Positions 26,478 to 35,990 of a stretch of DNA of 64,000 bases are shown piece after piece. The stretch is from Flavobacteriaceae bacterium (GTDB lineage Bacteria > Bacteroidota > Bacteroidia > Flavobacteriales > Flavobacteriaceae). Under the pieces are notes generated by a model. The model did no database searches and was not told the DNA's origin. It was given only the letters and a program-made list of their open reading frames with translations. The first letter of the stretch is position 1. Each line of letters begins with the position of its first letter. The DNA lies in NCBI GenBank assembly GCA_947451475.1, contig CANFZC010000001.1, positions 1-64,000 of the forward strand, read 5' to 3'. The translations under genes and the position numbers were made by a program.

Positions 26478-28271
26478 ATGAAAAGGCTGATTCTGATTCT
26501 TATAGGTTTGCTATCGTTTGGTGCGCATGGACAATTATATGTGAGCAATAATAGTTATATGTACAATAAAGGTAAAGTGGTTTATGTTGGGGGTAATGTG
26601 GAATTGAACGGAGCAAATAGTGCTTTATATTTGAGAAATGAAGGTCAGTTAGTGCAAGGAACTGCAGGGTCTTCGGCGAATAAAGGTATTGGAAAGCTCT
26701 CCGTTTTTCAAGAAGGAACCGTTAATAATTTTTCCTATAATTATTGGTGTTCACCAGTGGGTAATGCTTCAGCAGCGGCGGGGAATGAAGATTTTGGTGT
26801 TACGATGCTTAACGTTCCCACAACTACCACGGCTAGTGCGCCTGCCACTATGATTACAAGTGATTCTGATGGGCAATCCAGTGCAGGTTCGTTAGGTATT
26901 TCTACTTATTGGATATGGAAGTTTTTATCTTCATTAACTTATGCCCAATGGTTCCAATCGGGTTCTTCGACCAACATTAGTGCGGGACAAGGATTTACCA
27001 TGAAAGGAACGGCGGGGACAGACGCTACTAATGTAGGTGAAACCGCTTTGAATAATCCGGGGAGTGCGCAACGCTATGATTTTCGCGGTAAGCCAAATGA
27101 TGGTGATATCACAGTTAATGTAGGCGCTAATAATTATACTTTAACGGGAAATCCGTATCCTTCTGCTATGCATGTTAATGCCTTTTTATTAGATCCAGCA
27201 AATAGCGCTTGTACCGGAGTTGCTTATTATTGGGAACAAAATAAAACGGTTAATTCTCATGTGTTATTAGCTTATCAAGGGGGTTATGGAACTTATTCTC
27301 CCGTATCCTTAGTTTCTAATGGTATTTATGTACCGGCGACTTTTAACACCTACAACATCGATGGAACATTGAATGCCACAGGGGTTTCTTCGGGACTGCT
27401 TATTGAGAGAAAGTATGCACCAATAGGGCAAGGATTTATGGTTAAAGGAAGTTCCGGTGGTTCGATAACATTAAAAAATTCGTATCGATTATTTAATAAG
27501 GAAGGTACTTTTTCTCAATTTGAAAAAACTTCCAATGGTTCCCCGTCAAGTGCAACAGCTGCTGAGATAGGAGGTACGGTTGAAACGATACCACAGGTTC
27601 GGTTAAATACTATTATGAATAATGAATTTACTAGTCAATTGGCCTTAGCTTTTGTAATGGAGGCTACTGATCAAGTGGATCGAGGTATTGATGCTAAGAG
27701 TCCGGTTGAGGAAAGTGTTCCTAATCAAGTTTATTTTGTGTTGGATAACGATCGATATGTGATTCAAGGTTTGCCGTTTAATGTTAACAAAAGAATCCCT
27801 TTAGGGATTAAGTCGGCCGAAGGAGGTACCTTTAAATTTGATGCTTCTATGGTGTTGAATTTTGATGAAAATCAGCCGGTTTATATTTATGATGCGCAAG
27901 ATGGACTGTATCATGATGTTAAAAATGACACATATGAAGTGACTGTTCCTGCCGGTGTGACTGCTAGTCGTTTTGAAATGACTTTTACGAATGAGGCATT
28001 ATCAAGTGGTACTCATTCGGCGTCTAATTTTACAATCTTCCAAAATAATCAGGATCATTTATTGACTATTTCAAACCCTAAACGAGTTGAAATAGCTTCT
28101 GTAAAATTATTTGATTTAAATGGTAAATTGCTGTTTGATCGAAGCAATCTGGAAGTCTTGGAGCAGTATTCTTTTTCAACTAATGGATTGAGCGAGGCTG
28201 CTTATTTGGTACAGGTAATTACTAAGGATAATCATAAGGTTAATCAAAAAGTAATTATCACTGCTAAATAG
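26478..28271 (+). CDS. Secreted protein with type IX secretion sorting domain
   Basis: 597 residues from the Met at 26478, chosen because MKRLILILIGLLSFGAHGQ is a clean signal peptide; two earlier in-frame Met codons lie at 26439 and 26460. The mature part starts with beta-strand repeats (YVSNNSYMYNKGKVVYVGGNVEL). Its C-terminal ~80 residues form a type A sorting domain (FTIFQNNQDHLLTIS, SVKLFDLNGKLLFD, YLVQVITKDNHKVNQKVIIT). It has no visible catalytic motif. It is probably an exported surface protein with adhesin- or repeat-like architecture. No operon partner is evident. Confidence 0.82.
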   Translation: MKRLILILIGLLSFGAHGQLYVSNNSYMYNKGKVVYVGGNVELNGANSALYLRNEGQLVQGTAGSSANKGIGKLSVFQEGTVNNFSYNYWCSPVGNASAAAGNEDFGVTMLNVPTTTTASAPATMITSDSDGQSSAGSLGISTYWIWKFLSSLTYAQWFQSGSSTNISAGQGFTMKGTAGTDATNVGETALNNPGSAQRYDFRGKPNDGDITVNVGANNYTLTGNPYPSAMHVNAFLLDPANSACTGVAYYWEQNKTVNSHVLLAYQGGYGTYSPVSLVSNGIYVPATFNTYNIDGTLNATGVSSGLLIERKYAPIGQGFMVKGSSGGSITLKNSYRLFNKEGTFSQFEKTSNGSPSSATAAEIGGTVETIPQVRLNTIMNNEFTSQLALAFVMEATDQVDRGIDAKSPVEESVPNQVYFVLDNDRYVIQGLPFNVNKRIPLGIKSAEGGTFKFDASMVLNFDENQPVYIYDAQDGLYHDVKNDTYEVTVPAGVTASRFEMTFTNEALSSGTHSASNFTIFQNNQDHLLTISNPKRVEIASVKLFDLNGKLLFDRSNLEVLEQYSFSTNGLSEAAYLVQVITKDNHKVNQKVIITAK

Positions 28272-28326
28272 GAAGTTCCTAAGTTTGATTTCATCCCTTT
28301 TTATTATCTATGACTTCTTGATTTTG

Positions 28327-28334
28327 TACCTTTG
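28327..28334 (+). promoter_or_regulatory. -7 promoter box before the ACC-deaminase-like gene
   Basis: TACCTTTG, an exact TAnnTTTG match. It lies 14 bases ahead of the likely TTG start at 28349, giving a leader of about 8 bases. Confidence 0.5.
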
Positions 28335-28348
28335 CAAAAACCTTTTTT

Positions 28349-29251
28349 TTGGAAAGTTATAATCGAAAAATTATTCTAGAACATGCTGATGTCACCTTAT
28401 TTATTAAGCGTGAGGACTTACTGCATCGCTATATTTCGGGTAATAAATTCAGAAAGCTAAAGTATAATTTGGTTGAGGCAAAAAAGCAAAATAAGGCGAC
28501 ATTGCTGACTTTTGGAGGAGCCTTTTCCAACCACATATTGGCTGTCGCTGCCGCGGGTTATGAAAACGGATTTAAGACTGTTGGAATTATTCGAGGAGAA
28601 GAATTGGCGGCAAAGATCGCAAGCAATCCTACTTTGCGTAAAGCACAAGAATTTGGAATGGTATTTGAGTTTGTTTCAAGAGACGCTTATAGAGAAAAGA
28701 GCAGCAGTACTTTTATTGATGCATTGGTTTTACGGTATGGGGATTTTTATTTGTTGCCGGAAGGAGGAACCAACGATTTGGCGGTAAAGGGTTGTGAAGA
28801 AATTCTAACGGTTGATGATGCTGCCTTTGACTATATCTGTTGTGCTGTGGGTACAGGTGGTACCTTATCAGGGATTATAAATTGTTCAAAAGACAGTCAA
28901 CAAGTTTTGGGTTTTCCGGCTTTGAAAGGTGATTTCCTACGGGAAGATATTTGTAACTTTGTTACCAAATCTAATTGGGGGTTACAAACGGATTATCATT
29001 TTGGAGGTTATGGTAAATGCACTTCGGAATTGATTTCATTTATTAATGCGTTTTATTTGAAGCATAACGTTCCTTTAGATCCTGTTTATACCGGTAAAAT
29101 GGTTTATGGTGTGTTGGATTTAATTGAGAAAAAGGTATTTCCAGCGCATTCAAAAATACTCATGATACATACGGGAGGACTGCAAGGGATTGCAGGGATG
29201 AATTTAAAATTAAGACAAAACAAACAAACAGAACTAATTGTAGATGATTAA
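28349..29251 (+). CDS. ACC deaminase / D-cysteine desulfhydrase-like PLP enzyme
   Basis: 300 residues from a TTG codon. No in-frame ATG exists near the N-terminus, and the family's IKREDLLHRYISGNKFRKLKY block lies only about 20 residues in. The PLP-binding Lys is in SGNKFRKLK, followed by GGAFSNHILA and the phosphate-binding loop VGTGGTLSG. Such fold-type II enzymes open 1-aminocyclopropane-1-carboxylate or degrade D-cysteine; the sequence alone does not decide. The stop overlaps the next gene by 8 bases, suggesting one operon with the glucosaminidase and hemL. Confidence 0.85.
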   Translation: MESYNRKIILEHADVTLFIKREDLLHRYISGNKFRKLKYNLVEAKKQNKATLLTFGGAFSNHILAVAAAGYENGFKTVGIIRGEELAAKIASNPTLRKAQEFGMVFEFVSRDAYREKSSSTFIDALVLRYGDFYLLPEGGTNDLAVKGCEEILTVDDAAFDYICCAVGTGGTLSGIINCSKDSQQVLGFPALKGDFLREDICNFVTKSNWGLQTDYHFGGYGKCTSELISFINAFYLKHNVPLDPVYTGKMVYGVLDLIEKKVFPAHSKILMIHTGGLQGIAGMNLKLRQNKQTELIVDD

Positions 29252-30167
29252 GAAACTCATTTTTTTGTTACTAATGATATTAGTAGCTTCTTGTAGCGCT
29301 AACCGGTCGGTTGTTCGCACTTCCAAACCAGATCCTAGAAAAGTAGGTCAGCCTCCAATAGTACAACATGTTAAAAAGCCTATTTACAGACCTGGAGGTA
29401 GTCCTAAACCTCAAGTGGTAGCACCAAAAACGACGCAAACGGATGCTCCTATCGTTTCAAATGATAGCGATACGGGAGCAACTGTAGTTTTGGAAGCTAC
29501 TACTAGAGTTAAAGTAACTACTCAGATGGTCTTGGCATATATTGAAAAGTATAAAGAAGTTGCCAAAGATAACATGGTCAGAACCGGCATTCCTGCCAGT
29601 GTGACGTTGGGTCAGGCAATATTGGAATCGGGTGCTGGAACTGGGCCTTTAAGTGTACAAGCGAATAATCATTTTGGTATTAAATGCCATAAAGAGTGGA
29701 CAGGTCCGAGTATTTCTTATACGGATGATGAAGAAAACGAATGTTTTAGGAAATATCAAGATCCGAGTGAGTCCTTTCGTGATCATTCGTTCTTTCTAAC
29801 GAGCCGACCGAGATATGAGCCTCTTTTTCAACTGGAAAAGGATGATTATAAAGAGTGGGCCAAAGGATTGAAAGCAGCGGGCTATGCGACGGACCCTAAA
29901 TACCCAGACAAATTAATAGGATTGATTGAGAAGTACCAATTGAATAAATTTGATGCTCAGGTCATGGGTAAGGAGTTTGTTCCGGTTGTAAGTATTGCCA
30001 AAAAGGAAATTGTATATGCGGATGATACGCAACGCTACACTGTGGTTAAAGGAGATACTTTGTATTCGATCTCCAAAAAATTTAATATCACTGTCGAGGA
30101 ATTAAAAAAGAAAAATAATTTAGCCGATACGACTTTGTCTCTTGGGCAAAGAATACTTGTTAAATAA
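29244..30167 (+). CDS. Lipoprotein N-acetylglucosaminidase with LysM domain
   Basis: 307 residues. Lipoprotein signal with attachment Cys in LVASCSAN (about residue 17) and a Pro/Thr-rich linker. Then a GH73-type glucosaminidase domain, about residues 90-235 ([18 protein letters not shown] with its catalytic Glu, then [23 protein letters not shown]). A C-terminal LysM ([20 protein letters not shown] to LGQRILVK) binds peptidoglycan. It should cut the glycan backbone during wall remodelling from the periplasmic face. Overlaps the preceding gene by 8 bases and precedes hemL by 38. Confidence 0.92.
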   Translation: MIKKLIFLLLMILVASCSANRSVVRTSKPDPRKVGQPPIVQHVKKPIYRPGGSPKPQVVAPKTTQTDAPIVSNDSDTGATVVLEATTRVKVTTQMVLAYIEKYKEVAKDNMVRTGIPASVTLGQAILESGAGTGPLSVQANNHFGIKCHKEWTGPSISYTDDEENECFRKYQDPSESFRDHSFFLTSRPRYEPLFQLEKDDYKEWAKGLKAAGYATDPKYPDKLIGLIEKYQLNKFDAQVMGKEFVPVVSIAKKEIVYADDTQRYTVVKGDTLYSISKKFNITVEELKKKNNLADTTLSLGQRILVK

Positions 30168-30205
30168 GTTTTTATATCAAATATAATACTAAAGTTAAGT
30201 TACCC

Positions 30206-31492
30206 ATGATCTATCAAAGAAGCAGCCAGCTATTTGCAGAGGCTGAAAAAGTAATACCAGGAGGCGTAAATTCGCCCGTTCGTGCCTTTAAAGGTGTTGG
30301 AGGTACCCCAATATTTGCCAAAAGTGCTAAAGGTGCTTATGTCTATGACGAAGATGATAACCGCTATATTGATTATATAAATTCATGGGGACCTATGGTA
30401 TTGGGTCATGCTTTTCCACCCGTAGTTGATGCTGTTGTAGCGAGAGCTAAGAGCGGCACTTCGTTTGGTATGCCCACTGAGCTCGAAACCAAAATAGCTG
30501 AGTTGGCCCTTTCGATGGTTCCGAATATTGACAAGATTCGATTTGTTAATTCGGGGACCGAGGCATGTATGAGTGCTATTCGATTAGCGCGTGGCTATAC
30601 AAAAAGGGATAAAATTATAAAGTTTGCCGGTTGTTATCACGGGCATTCCGATTCTTTTTTGATTCAGGCTGGAAGTGGCGCTAGTACTTTTGGCACGCCT
30701 AACAGTCCGGGAGTGACCCAAGGAACGGCTAAAGATACTTTATTGGCCAATTACAATGATATCGAAAATGTAACCGCCTTGTTTGAGTCCAATAAGGGAG
30801 AAATAGCAGCTGTTATTATAGAGCCTGTAGCAGGAAACATGGGTTGTGTGCCTCCAAAAGAAGGATTTTTGAGTAGTTTACGAGCGCTTTGTGATGCCCA
30901 AGATGCTCTCTTGATTTTTGATGAAGTTATGACTGGTTTTCGATTGGCTAAAGGCGGAGCGCAAGAGTTATATGGTGTAAAAGCAGATCTTGTTTGTTTT
31001 GGTAAAGTTATAGGAGGAGGATTACCAGTAGGAGCTTTTGCGGGCACTCATGAAATTATGAACTATTTAGCGCCGCTGGGACCTGTCTATCAAGCTGGGA
31101 CCTTATCGGGAAATCCGTTGGCTATGGCTGCGGGTATTGCGATGCTACAATCGTTGAATACAACGGCAGGTATCTTTAAAAGTCTGGAGGAGAAAACAGC
31201 GTATTTGCATCGTGGGATAGATAAAGTCTTGAAAGAAAATAATATTGTTTTTACCATTAATAGAGTAGGTTCGATGATCTCAGTGCATTTTGATGCTGAA
31301 CCTGTTGTTGACTTTGCAACCGCTAAGAAGGGCGATAATGCTACTTTTAAGCAATTTTTTCACGGATTGTTGCGTGAAGGAATTTACATTGCGCCTTCTG
31401 CATATGAAACTTGGTTTATCACGGAAGCCTTAAGCTATGAAGATTTGGACTTTACTATAAACGCCATTAATAAAGTTGCTAAAACCTTGTAA
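30206..31492 (+). CDS. hemL: Glutamate-1-semialdehyde 2,1-aminomutase
   Basis: 428 residues, standard length. PLP enzyme that makes 5-aminolevulinate for haem and other tetrapyrroles. Features are [50 protein letters not shown] (PLP aspartate) and the Schiff-base lysine in [14 protein letters not shown], ending with the SAYETWF motif. It is probably co-transcribed with the upstream glucosaminidase and closed by a strong terminator. Confidence 0.96.
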   Translation: MIYQRSSQLFAEAEKVIPGGVNSPVRAFKGVGGTPIFAKSAKGAYVYDEDDNRYIDYINSWGPMVLGHAFPPVVDAVVARAKSGTSFGMPTELETKIAELALSMVPNIDKIRFVNSGTEACMSAIRLARGYTKRDKIIKFAGCYHGHSDSFLIQAGSGASTFGTPNSPGVTQGTAKDTLLANYNDIENVTALFESNKGEIAAVIIEPVAGNMGCVPPKEGFLSSLRALCDAQDALLIFDEVMTGFRLAKGGAQELYGVKADLVCFGKVIGGGLPVGAFAGTHEIMNYLAPLGPVYQAGTLSGNPLAMAAGIAMLQSLNTTAGIFKSLEEKTAYLHRGIDKVLKENNIVFTINRVGSMISVHFDAEPVVDFATAKKGDNATFKQFFHGLLREGIYIAPSAYETWFITEALSYEDLDFTINAINKVAKTL

Positions 31493-31495
31493 AAT

Positions 31496-31526
31496 AAAAA
31501 AGTCCCGCGATTGCGGGACTTTTTTA
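31496..31526 (+). terminator. Terminator after hemL
   Basis: AGTCCCGC-gatt-GCGGGACT (8-bp stem) flanked by A- and T-runs. It serves hemL and, on the other strand, the small secreted-protein gene at 31543. Confidence 0.9.
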
Positions 31527-31542
31527 TTTATTTAGAAAATAA

Positions 31543-31872
31543 TTAGTTAATCAACTTTGTAAATAACGCTTTGTTTTTCTCTAACTTTTCCATTTGAACT
31601 CCGTCAAGAGTAGCTCTTAATTTAGCTTCAATGGCACTAGATAATACTTTCTTTCTTTCAGCAGATAAGGTTTTGTCTTCAAGTGTGGTGTACTTCAATT
31701 CAAAAAGTCTTAAGAAATTATCACTTGACGTTTGATCTAATTTTAAAAAAGTAGCTAATTCAGTAGCATCTTTTTGAGCTAAATCATGAGAAGTGGTGGC
31801 TTTTTTGTCTTGAGCATTTGCACTTATAGAAAATGCTATCAATAACGTTAATGCAGCAATTAATTTTTTCAT
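31543..31872 (-). CDS. Small secreted protein, hypothetical
   Basis: 109 residues. Signal peptide MKKLIAALTLLIAFSISANA, then a charged, helix-rich body (DATELATFLKLDQTSSDNFLRLFELKYTT is the core). The layout of a predicted coiled helical protein of about 85 mature residues resembles small Spy-like periplasmic proteins. It lies beside another such gene (31950-32402). It has a good promoter: TTG-N19-TAGTTTTG (see 31903-31932). Function unknown. Confidence 0.75.
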   Translation of the reverse strand: MKKLIAALTLLIAFSISANAQDKKATTSHDLAQKDATELATFLKLDQTSSDNFLRLFELKYTTLEDKTLSAERKKVLSSAIEAKLRATLDGVQMEKLEKNKALFTKLIN

Positions 31873-31902
31873 TTTGATATAGTTTTAGTGAAATAATATC
31901 CT

Positions 31903-31932
31903 CAAAACTAAGGTGTTTTTATTTCTTTTCAA
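31903..31932 (-). promoter_or_regulatory. Promoter TTG-N19-TAGTTTTG
   Basis: On the minus strand, TTG at 31930-31932 and TAGTTTTG at 31903-31910 are exactly 19 bases apart. Drives the 31543-31872 gene with a leader of about 25 bases. Confidence 0.7.
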
Positions 31933-31949
31933 AATTTATTTTGAATTAA

Positions 31950-32402
31950 TTACTTCTTAAGAGGTTCAAGGTCTTTATCCATACCGTTCTCTTCTCTTCG
32001 TTCCATCATTTTCTCTTTCATATTTGCTCTGCGTTCTTCACGGATTTTATCCCATTTGGCGTACTGCTCTGGGGTAAGGATTTTTTTCATTTCAGCATCA
32101 GCGGAGGCTCTTTCTTTTTCCATGTTGGCTTTTGCTTCTTTTCTGTCGTTAGCTTTCATGGCTCTTTTCTCTTTCATTTCTGCTTTTTTAGCTTCTCTTA
32201 TGGCGCTTTCTTTGGTAATAAGCGCACGAACCTCACTGATTTGCTTTTCGTTTAAATTCAAATCTTGAGACATTCTTTTAACTTGAAAATCTACTCTTTG
32301 TTCTGGAGAACGATTTTCTCTATCTCCTCTTCTTCCTTCTTTTTCTTGTGCCCATGTTGTCAATCCAACTAACATTACAATGGCTAAAAATACTTTTTTC
32401 AT
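31950..32402 (-). CDS. Spy/DUF4890-like periplasmic protein
   Basis: 150 residues. Signal peptide MKKVFLAIVMLVGLTTWAQ. The mature protein is very rich in Arg, Lys and Glu and is predicted to be mostly helix: a first helix with RVDFQVKRMSQDLNLNEKQI, a long EKRAMKANDRKEAKAN block and a Met-rich segment near the end (ANMKEKMMERREENG). The pattern fits Spy/CpxP-type LTxxQ proteins (here LTPEQYAKW and LNEKQISEV) that buffer envelope stress. Paired with the similar small gene at 31543. Confidence 0.75.
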   Translation of the reverse strand: MKKVFLAIVMLVGLTTWAQEKEGRRGDRENRSPEQRVDFQVKRMSQDLNLNEKQISEVRALITKESAIREAKKAEMKEKRAMKANDRKEAKANMEKERASADAEMKKILTPEQYAKWDKIREERRANMKEKMMERREENGMDKDLEPLKK

Positions 32403-32493
32403 TTTACTTTAATTTAAGATTATATTGCAATTAGACAAAGTTGCTTGCAAAAGGTTTAATCGTTAACAAATATTTAACACTATGGAATGGTTT

Positions 32494-34308
32494 TTAGGCC
32501 AGCATGAGATTATTTATTTCAATTGCAATAATCGTGTTTTTATAGTGTAGCAGTTGGCCTAAAATGGTTTCGTTATTTTTTCTAAAAAAGGGCGTTTCTG
32601 AGAATAGGGATTCATAATAGGCAACCCCTTCGAGTAGGTTGTTTTTGAATGCATTCCATTTTTTAATTTGATTGGATGAACCTTCCCCTGTGTATGTGGT
32701 TACTTCATTTTTCAGATAATCCACATACATTTTTAGTTCGTTGATAAAAACATTTGAGCGGTTTTCGGTGCTTAGTACGTTGGTTTTACCGTAGATATGT
32801 TGTACCATGTTGGCTAATGAAACTTCTTTATCAAAATAGGCTAAGTTTGGTCCGGGGCAAATGATTACTCCTTGTTGTTGTCCTTTTATTTCAATACCGT
32901 TTTCCATATAGGCTGCATTGACAAGTCCCACGCACAAGCAAGCTTTTTCGGTGATTTTATCTTTTTGAATTTGGTATTCAGTGGCAGACAAGTTGGGTTT
33001 ATTTTTTTCTAGTTCCTCTAGTTTGACGTCTTGGTATTTTTTGGAAGCGGTACAGGTACCTTCTTCGTCTATTTCTTTGCTTAGCGCTAATAGTCTTTTT
33101 GGGCAAGAGCTACCCGCTTTATTTTCGTTTATTCTTTTTTGTTTCCAATAATCGTTGGAGGAGCCTTTGACTGAATTGAAGGGAACTCCTAGAGGAGAAA
33201 TGTTGCTTAAGTAAAAATCGCATTCTTTACTTTTTGCAAGTAAGTCGCGCGTTTCTTGGTCGACGGCTGTTGCTTCGGGGACTAAGAGGAAGGGGGATCC
33301 CCAACCTATGGAGTCTAGATTATAGTGCTTGAGCAGGAAGTCGTGTTCTTCGGCGGTCCCTACACCGCCTTGCGCTGTGATTTTTAATTCTATGGGTTGG
33401 GCGGGTATTGGACGTTCTTTTAGGGTTAGCGCTTTTACTAGTAAGTCGTGTGCTGATTGGATGAGTTGTTCTTTTTTGGATTTGAATTCTTCCAAGATAG
33501 GTCCCATTAAGAAGCCTTCGGTGGCAAAGGCATGGCCTCCACAGTTCAACCCTGATTCAATGCGGTATTCTGACACCCAAAGTCCTTTTTTGGCCAAGAA
33601 GTTACCTTGGATTAGGGCTGAGCGGTAGTCGCTTACTTTTAGGATTATTTTCTTTTTTAGGTTCCCTTCTTGGTCTGGGTAGAAATCGGAGAAGTTTTCA
33701 AAGTAGCTGTAGAGTCTTGGGTTCATTCCGGCGGAAAGGACCACGGAGGAATTCAAGTTGCTCTTTGCAAAGCCTCGAAGTGAGGCGTGGGCATCATTGA
33801 ATTCAGTGGGTAATTGTTCTTTGTCTTTGAAATTATCCTTGTCGACTTTTGTCATGATGTTTACATCGATGTCTCCGGGGAATAGGTTTTCTTCTAGGTA
33901 ATTTTTAATGGTTTCTTTAAGAGTAGAGCCTTCCTCTAGGAAGTTTTGGAGCCCTTGGCGCAATTCTGAAGAGCTTGGCAGGACCTTAATGAAGTTTTCT
34001 AAAGCGGTTTTACTTTCGGCTAATTCGGTTTTAAAGTTTTCGAATTTATCTTTTACGATGGTGTCGACAAGGTTAAGATAGTGCGTGATTCGCTCTGCGC
34101 GGTAGTCGTGAAACTTTTGCGTTATTTCTTGGTAGGGCAAGCTGAATTTTTGGCTGTAAAAAGCGCGCATTTTTTCGATTAATTCGTCATCGGTGATGGA
34201 GATTACGGATGCGATACCGTATTGTGCTACTCGGATGGGACTGTCTATGGTGTAGGCTAATCCCATTACAGGTATATGAAATGTGTGTGTTGATTTTAAA
34301 TTGCTCAT
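32494..34308 (-). CDS. Unrecognised 604-residue protein, FMN-barrel/glutamate-synthase-like core
   Basis: 604 residues, no signal peptide. N-terminus IPVMGLAYTIDSPIRVAQYG resembles the opening barrel strand of nitronate monooxygenase and other FMN TIM-barrel enzymes. Then comes a charged helical insert (about 55-150). The core contains SGLNCGGHAF (C256), LKITAQGGVGTAEEHDFLL, DSIGWGSPFLLVPEAT (about 308-347) and SNISPLGVPFNSVKGSSN, the order seen in phosphate-loop strands of FMN barrels. The C-terminal part has cysteines C402, C419, C457, C459 and C484, which could hold a metal or iron-sulfur cluster. The last 90 residues are helical. No neighbour hints at its substrate. It looks like a conserved Bacteroidota hypothetical protein rather than a known enzyme. 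Confidence 0.8.
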   Translation of the reverse strand: MSNLKSTHTFHIPVMGLAYTIDSPIRVAQYGIASVISITDDELIEKMRAFYSQKFSLPYQEITQKFHDYRAERITHYLNLVDTIVKDKFENFKTELAESKTALENFIKVLPSSSELRQGLQNFLEEGSTLKETIKNYLEENLFPGDIDVNIMTKVDKDNFKDKEQLPTEFNDAHASLRGFAKSNLNSSVVLSAGMNPRLYSYFENFSDFYPDQEGNLKKKIILKVSDYRSALIQGNFLAKKGLWVSEYRIESGLNCGGHAFATEGFLMGPILEEFKSKKEQLIQSAHDLLVKALTLKERPIPAQPIELKITAQGGVGTAEEHDFLLKHYNLDSIGWGSPFLLVPEATAVDQETRDLLAKSKECDFYLSNISPLGVPFNSVKGSSNDYWKQKRINENKAGSSCPKRLLALSKEIDEEGTCTASKKYQDVKLEELEKNKPNLSATEYQIQKDKITEKACLCVGLVNAAYMENGIEIKGQQQGVIICPGPNLAYFDKEVSLANMVQHIYGKTNVLSTENRSNVFINELKMYVDYLKNEVTTYTGEGSSNQIKKWNAFKNNLLEGVAYYESLFSETPFFRKNNETILGQLLHYKNTIIAIEINNLMLA

Positions 34309-34448
34309 GCCTTATGGTATATAATTATTCAAGCTACGAAGATTGGTAAATCTGTTGAGTAAAAATGTGATAAATATCATATGGTATTTTATAAAAAATA
34401 TCCTTTAAAATTTAACAGTTAAAACTTATTTTTTAGGCAGGGTTACTT

Positions 34449-34456
34449 TAAATTTG
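34449..34456 (+). promoter_or_regulatory. -7 promoter box
   Basis: TAAATTTG, exact TAnnTTTG match, 78 bases upstream of the most likely start at 34535. It overlaps the longer in-frame TTG (34454), which therefore cannot be the start. Confidence 0.45.
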
Positions 34457-34534
34457 CGCCGTTATTCGACGGTTCGCAAGTCTTTTACTTTTTGGTCGTC
34501 TAAGTCGTTAAAACAAGATTACTCCCTATTTCTG

Positions 34535-34909
34535 TTGAAGAAAATACTCATCATGATGGCCCTAGCAGTACTTTTAAAGCCGGTGTTTCCGGTTATAGAG
34601 TATGCGTTGAATTATCATTATATTGCTACCGTATTGTGCGTTAACAAAGCCAAGCCGAAGTTGCATTGTAATGGTAAATGTCATTTGATGAAGGAATTGG
34701 CTAAGGCAGCAGAAAGTGAGAAGCCTATTTCTTCGGATAAAAAAGGGGCTGTCAAGCAAGAAACGGAGCTCTTATTTTACTTAGATATTGCTTTGTTACT
34801 GCCTCAAAGTACTTGCTTGGTTGTTTCAAAGCCAGCAGTAGATACGTATTCCAACTTATACCAAAGAACAATGGCCACGGCTGTTTTTCATCCGCCCGTT
34901 TTCGCTTAA
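34535..34909 (+). CDS. Small membrane protein with CNGKC motif, hypothetical
   Basis: About 124 residues if started at the TTG at 34535 (MKKILIMMALAVLLK); the ATGs at 34553/34556 are alternatives. One N-terminal hydrophobic segment anchors it or acts as a signal. It is followed by LCVNKAKPKLHCNGKCHLMKEL, with three cysteines and a histidine. A further hydrophobic stretch with DIALLLPQSTC ends it. The Cys-His motif suggests metal binding or redox use at the envelope. It lies 100 bases upstream of a beta-barrel-like gene whose N-terminus is also Cys-rich, suggesting a pair. Confidence 0.68.
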   Translation: MKKILIMMALAVLLKPVFPVIEYALNYHYIATVLCVNKAKPKLHCNGKCHLMKELAKAAESEKPISSDKKGAVKQETELLFYLDIALLLPQSTCLVVSKPAVDTYSNLYQRTMATAVFHPPVFA

Positions 34910-35009
34910 ATTTTATCGGTTTTACTGGGTACGATCGCGCTGTTTTTAAGACGGTTGGCTTTTGTATTGTACCTCTATTTAACAAGTATTATTAAAGAAA
35001 ATCAAATCA

Positions 35010-35942
35010 ATGAAAAAAATATTGTTTGGTATTGTAGTGCTGTGTGCATCAATACCCTCTTATAGTCAATGTGCGTGTTGCGCAGGGGCAGGAATCGGTT
35101 CGTCTAACGGGGACTATAACAACGGGATATTAACCTTACCACAAGGAAAGGCTGTGGTAGAACTTTATGGGGATTACCGCACTATAAAGGATGGGTCTGC
35201 TCCGGAAGAGGATGAAAAATTATTGACGAGTATGCTGATTAATTCGGTTGGTGTGCGTTATGGAATTACGAAGAACTTTACGGTTTCGGCCTTATTGCCC
35301 TATGTAAGTTTGTATACCAAAAGCGGTTCTGATGGGGGGATAGGCGATGTTATCGTCTTGGGGACTTATACTTTTTATCAAAAGAATACTTTTAATTTGG
35401 CCTTGCAGGGCGGAGTAGAGTTGCCTACTGGGGTACAAAAAAGTTCGGCTTTTGACAATACTACCGTGATTGTGGGGTCTGGCTCTTATGATCCTATGGC
35501 AGGGCTTTTATTTGCTAAACGATGGGAGGATTACACTTTGAGTGGGAATGTTATGTATAAGCATACGACTCCAGGTTTTCAGCAGAATTATTATGGCAGT
35601 TTATCCGTTCAGAATCTTACGTTGTCTTATCGTGTTACAGGAGCGGGCAGTATTTGTTCTATGGATGCTGATGCTACTGCAGCCCCTGAGAAGAAGGTTG
35701 CTGCTTTTGGGTGGAGTATTTTTGCAGGGTATAGTGGTGAATGGTTGGACAAGTTGAAAGAAGATGGAGTTGTGGATGATAATTCTGGGCATTATTTGGG
35801 CTTAGCTAATTTAGGCACCAACCTTTCTTATCAAAAATGGGCATTTCCTGTAACGGTATCCTTGCCGATTATTAGTCAGATGAATGGGTTGCAAAATGAT
35901 TTTGGTATCCGATTTAGAGTGGGGGTCATTAGAGCATTTTAA
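35010..35942 (+). CDS. Putative outer-membrane beta-barrel protein with Cys-rich N-terminus
   Basis: 310 residues. Signal peptide MKKILFGIVVLCASIPSYS, then immediately QCACCAGAGIG (three cysteines within four residues). The rest alternates polar and aromatic residues in beta strands (KAVVELYGDYRTI, VSALLPYVSLYTKSG, FNLALQGGVELPTGV, YTLSGNVMYKHTT) and ends with Phe (RVGVIRAF), the usual C-terminus of an outer-membrane barrel. Resembles the loosely defined 'transporter' family of Bacteroidota. It is paired with the CNGKC gene. A role in copper or other metal handling is a guess from the cysteines. Confidence 0.75.
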   Translation: MKKILFGIVVLCASIPSYSQCACCAGAGIGSSNGDYNNGILTLPQGKAVVELYGDYRTIKDGSAPEEDEKLLTSMLINSVGVRYGITKNFTVSALLPYVSLYTKSGSDGGIGDVIVLGTYTFYQKNTFNLALQGGVELPTGVQKSSAFDNTTVIVGSGSYDPMAGLLFAKRWEDYTLSGNVMYKHTTPGFQQNYYGSLSVQNLTLSYRVTGAGSICSMDADATAAPEKKVAAFGWSIFAGYSGEWLDKLKEDGVVDDNSGHYLGLANLGTNLSYQKWAFPVTVSLPIISQMNGLQNDFGIRFRVGVIRAF

Positions 35943-35955
35943 AAGAGCTTATACT

Positions 35956-35986
35956 AAAAAAGGAACTCCGCGGAGTTCCTTTTTTT
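35956..35986. terminator. Bidirectional terminator
   Basis: AAAAAAGGAACTCCG meets its complement with no spacer at 35970/35971, flanked by A and T runs. It lies between the convergent barrel gene and lysS. Confidence 0.88.
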
Positions 35987-35990
35987 ATGT

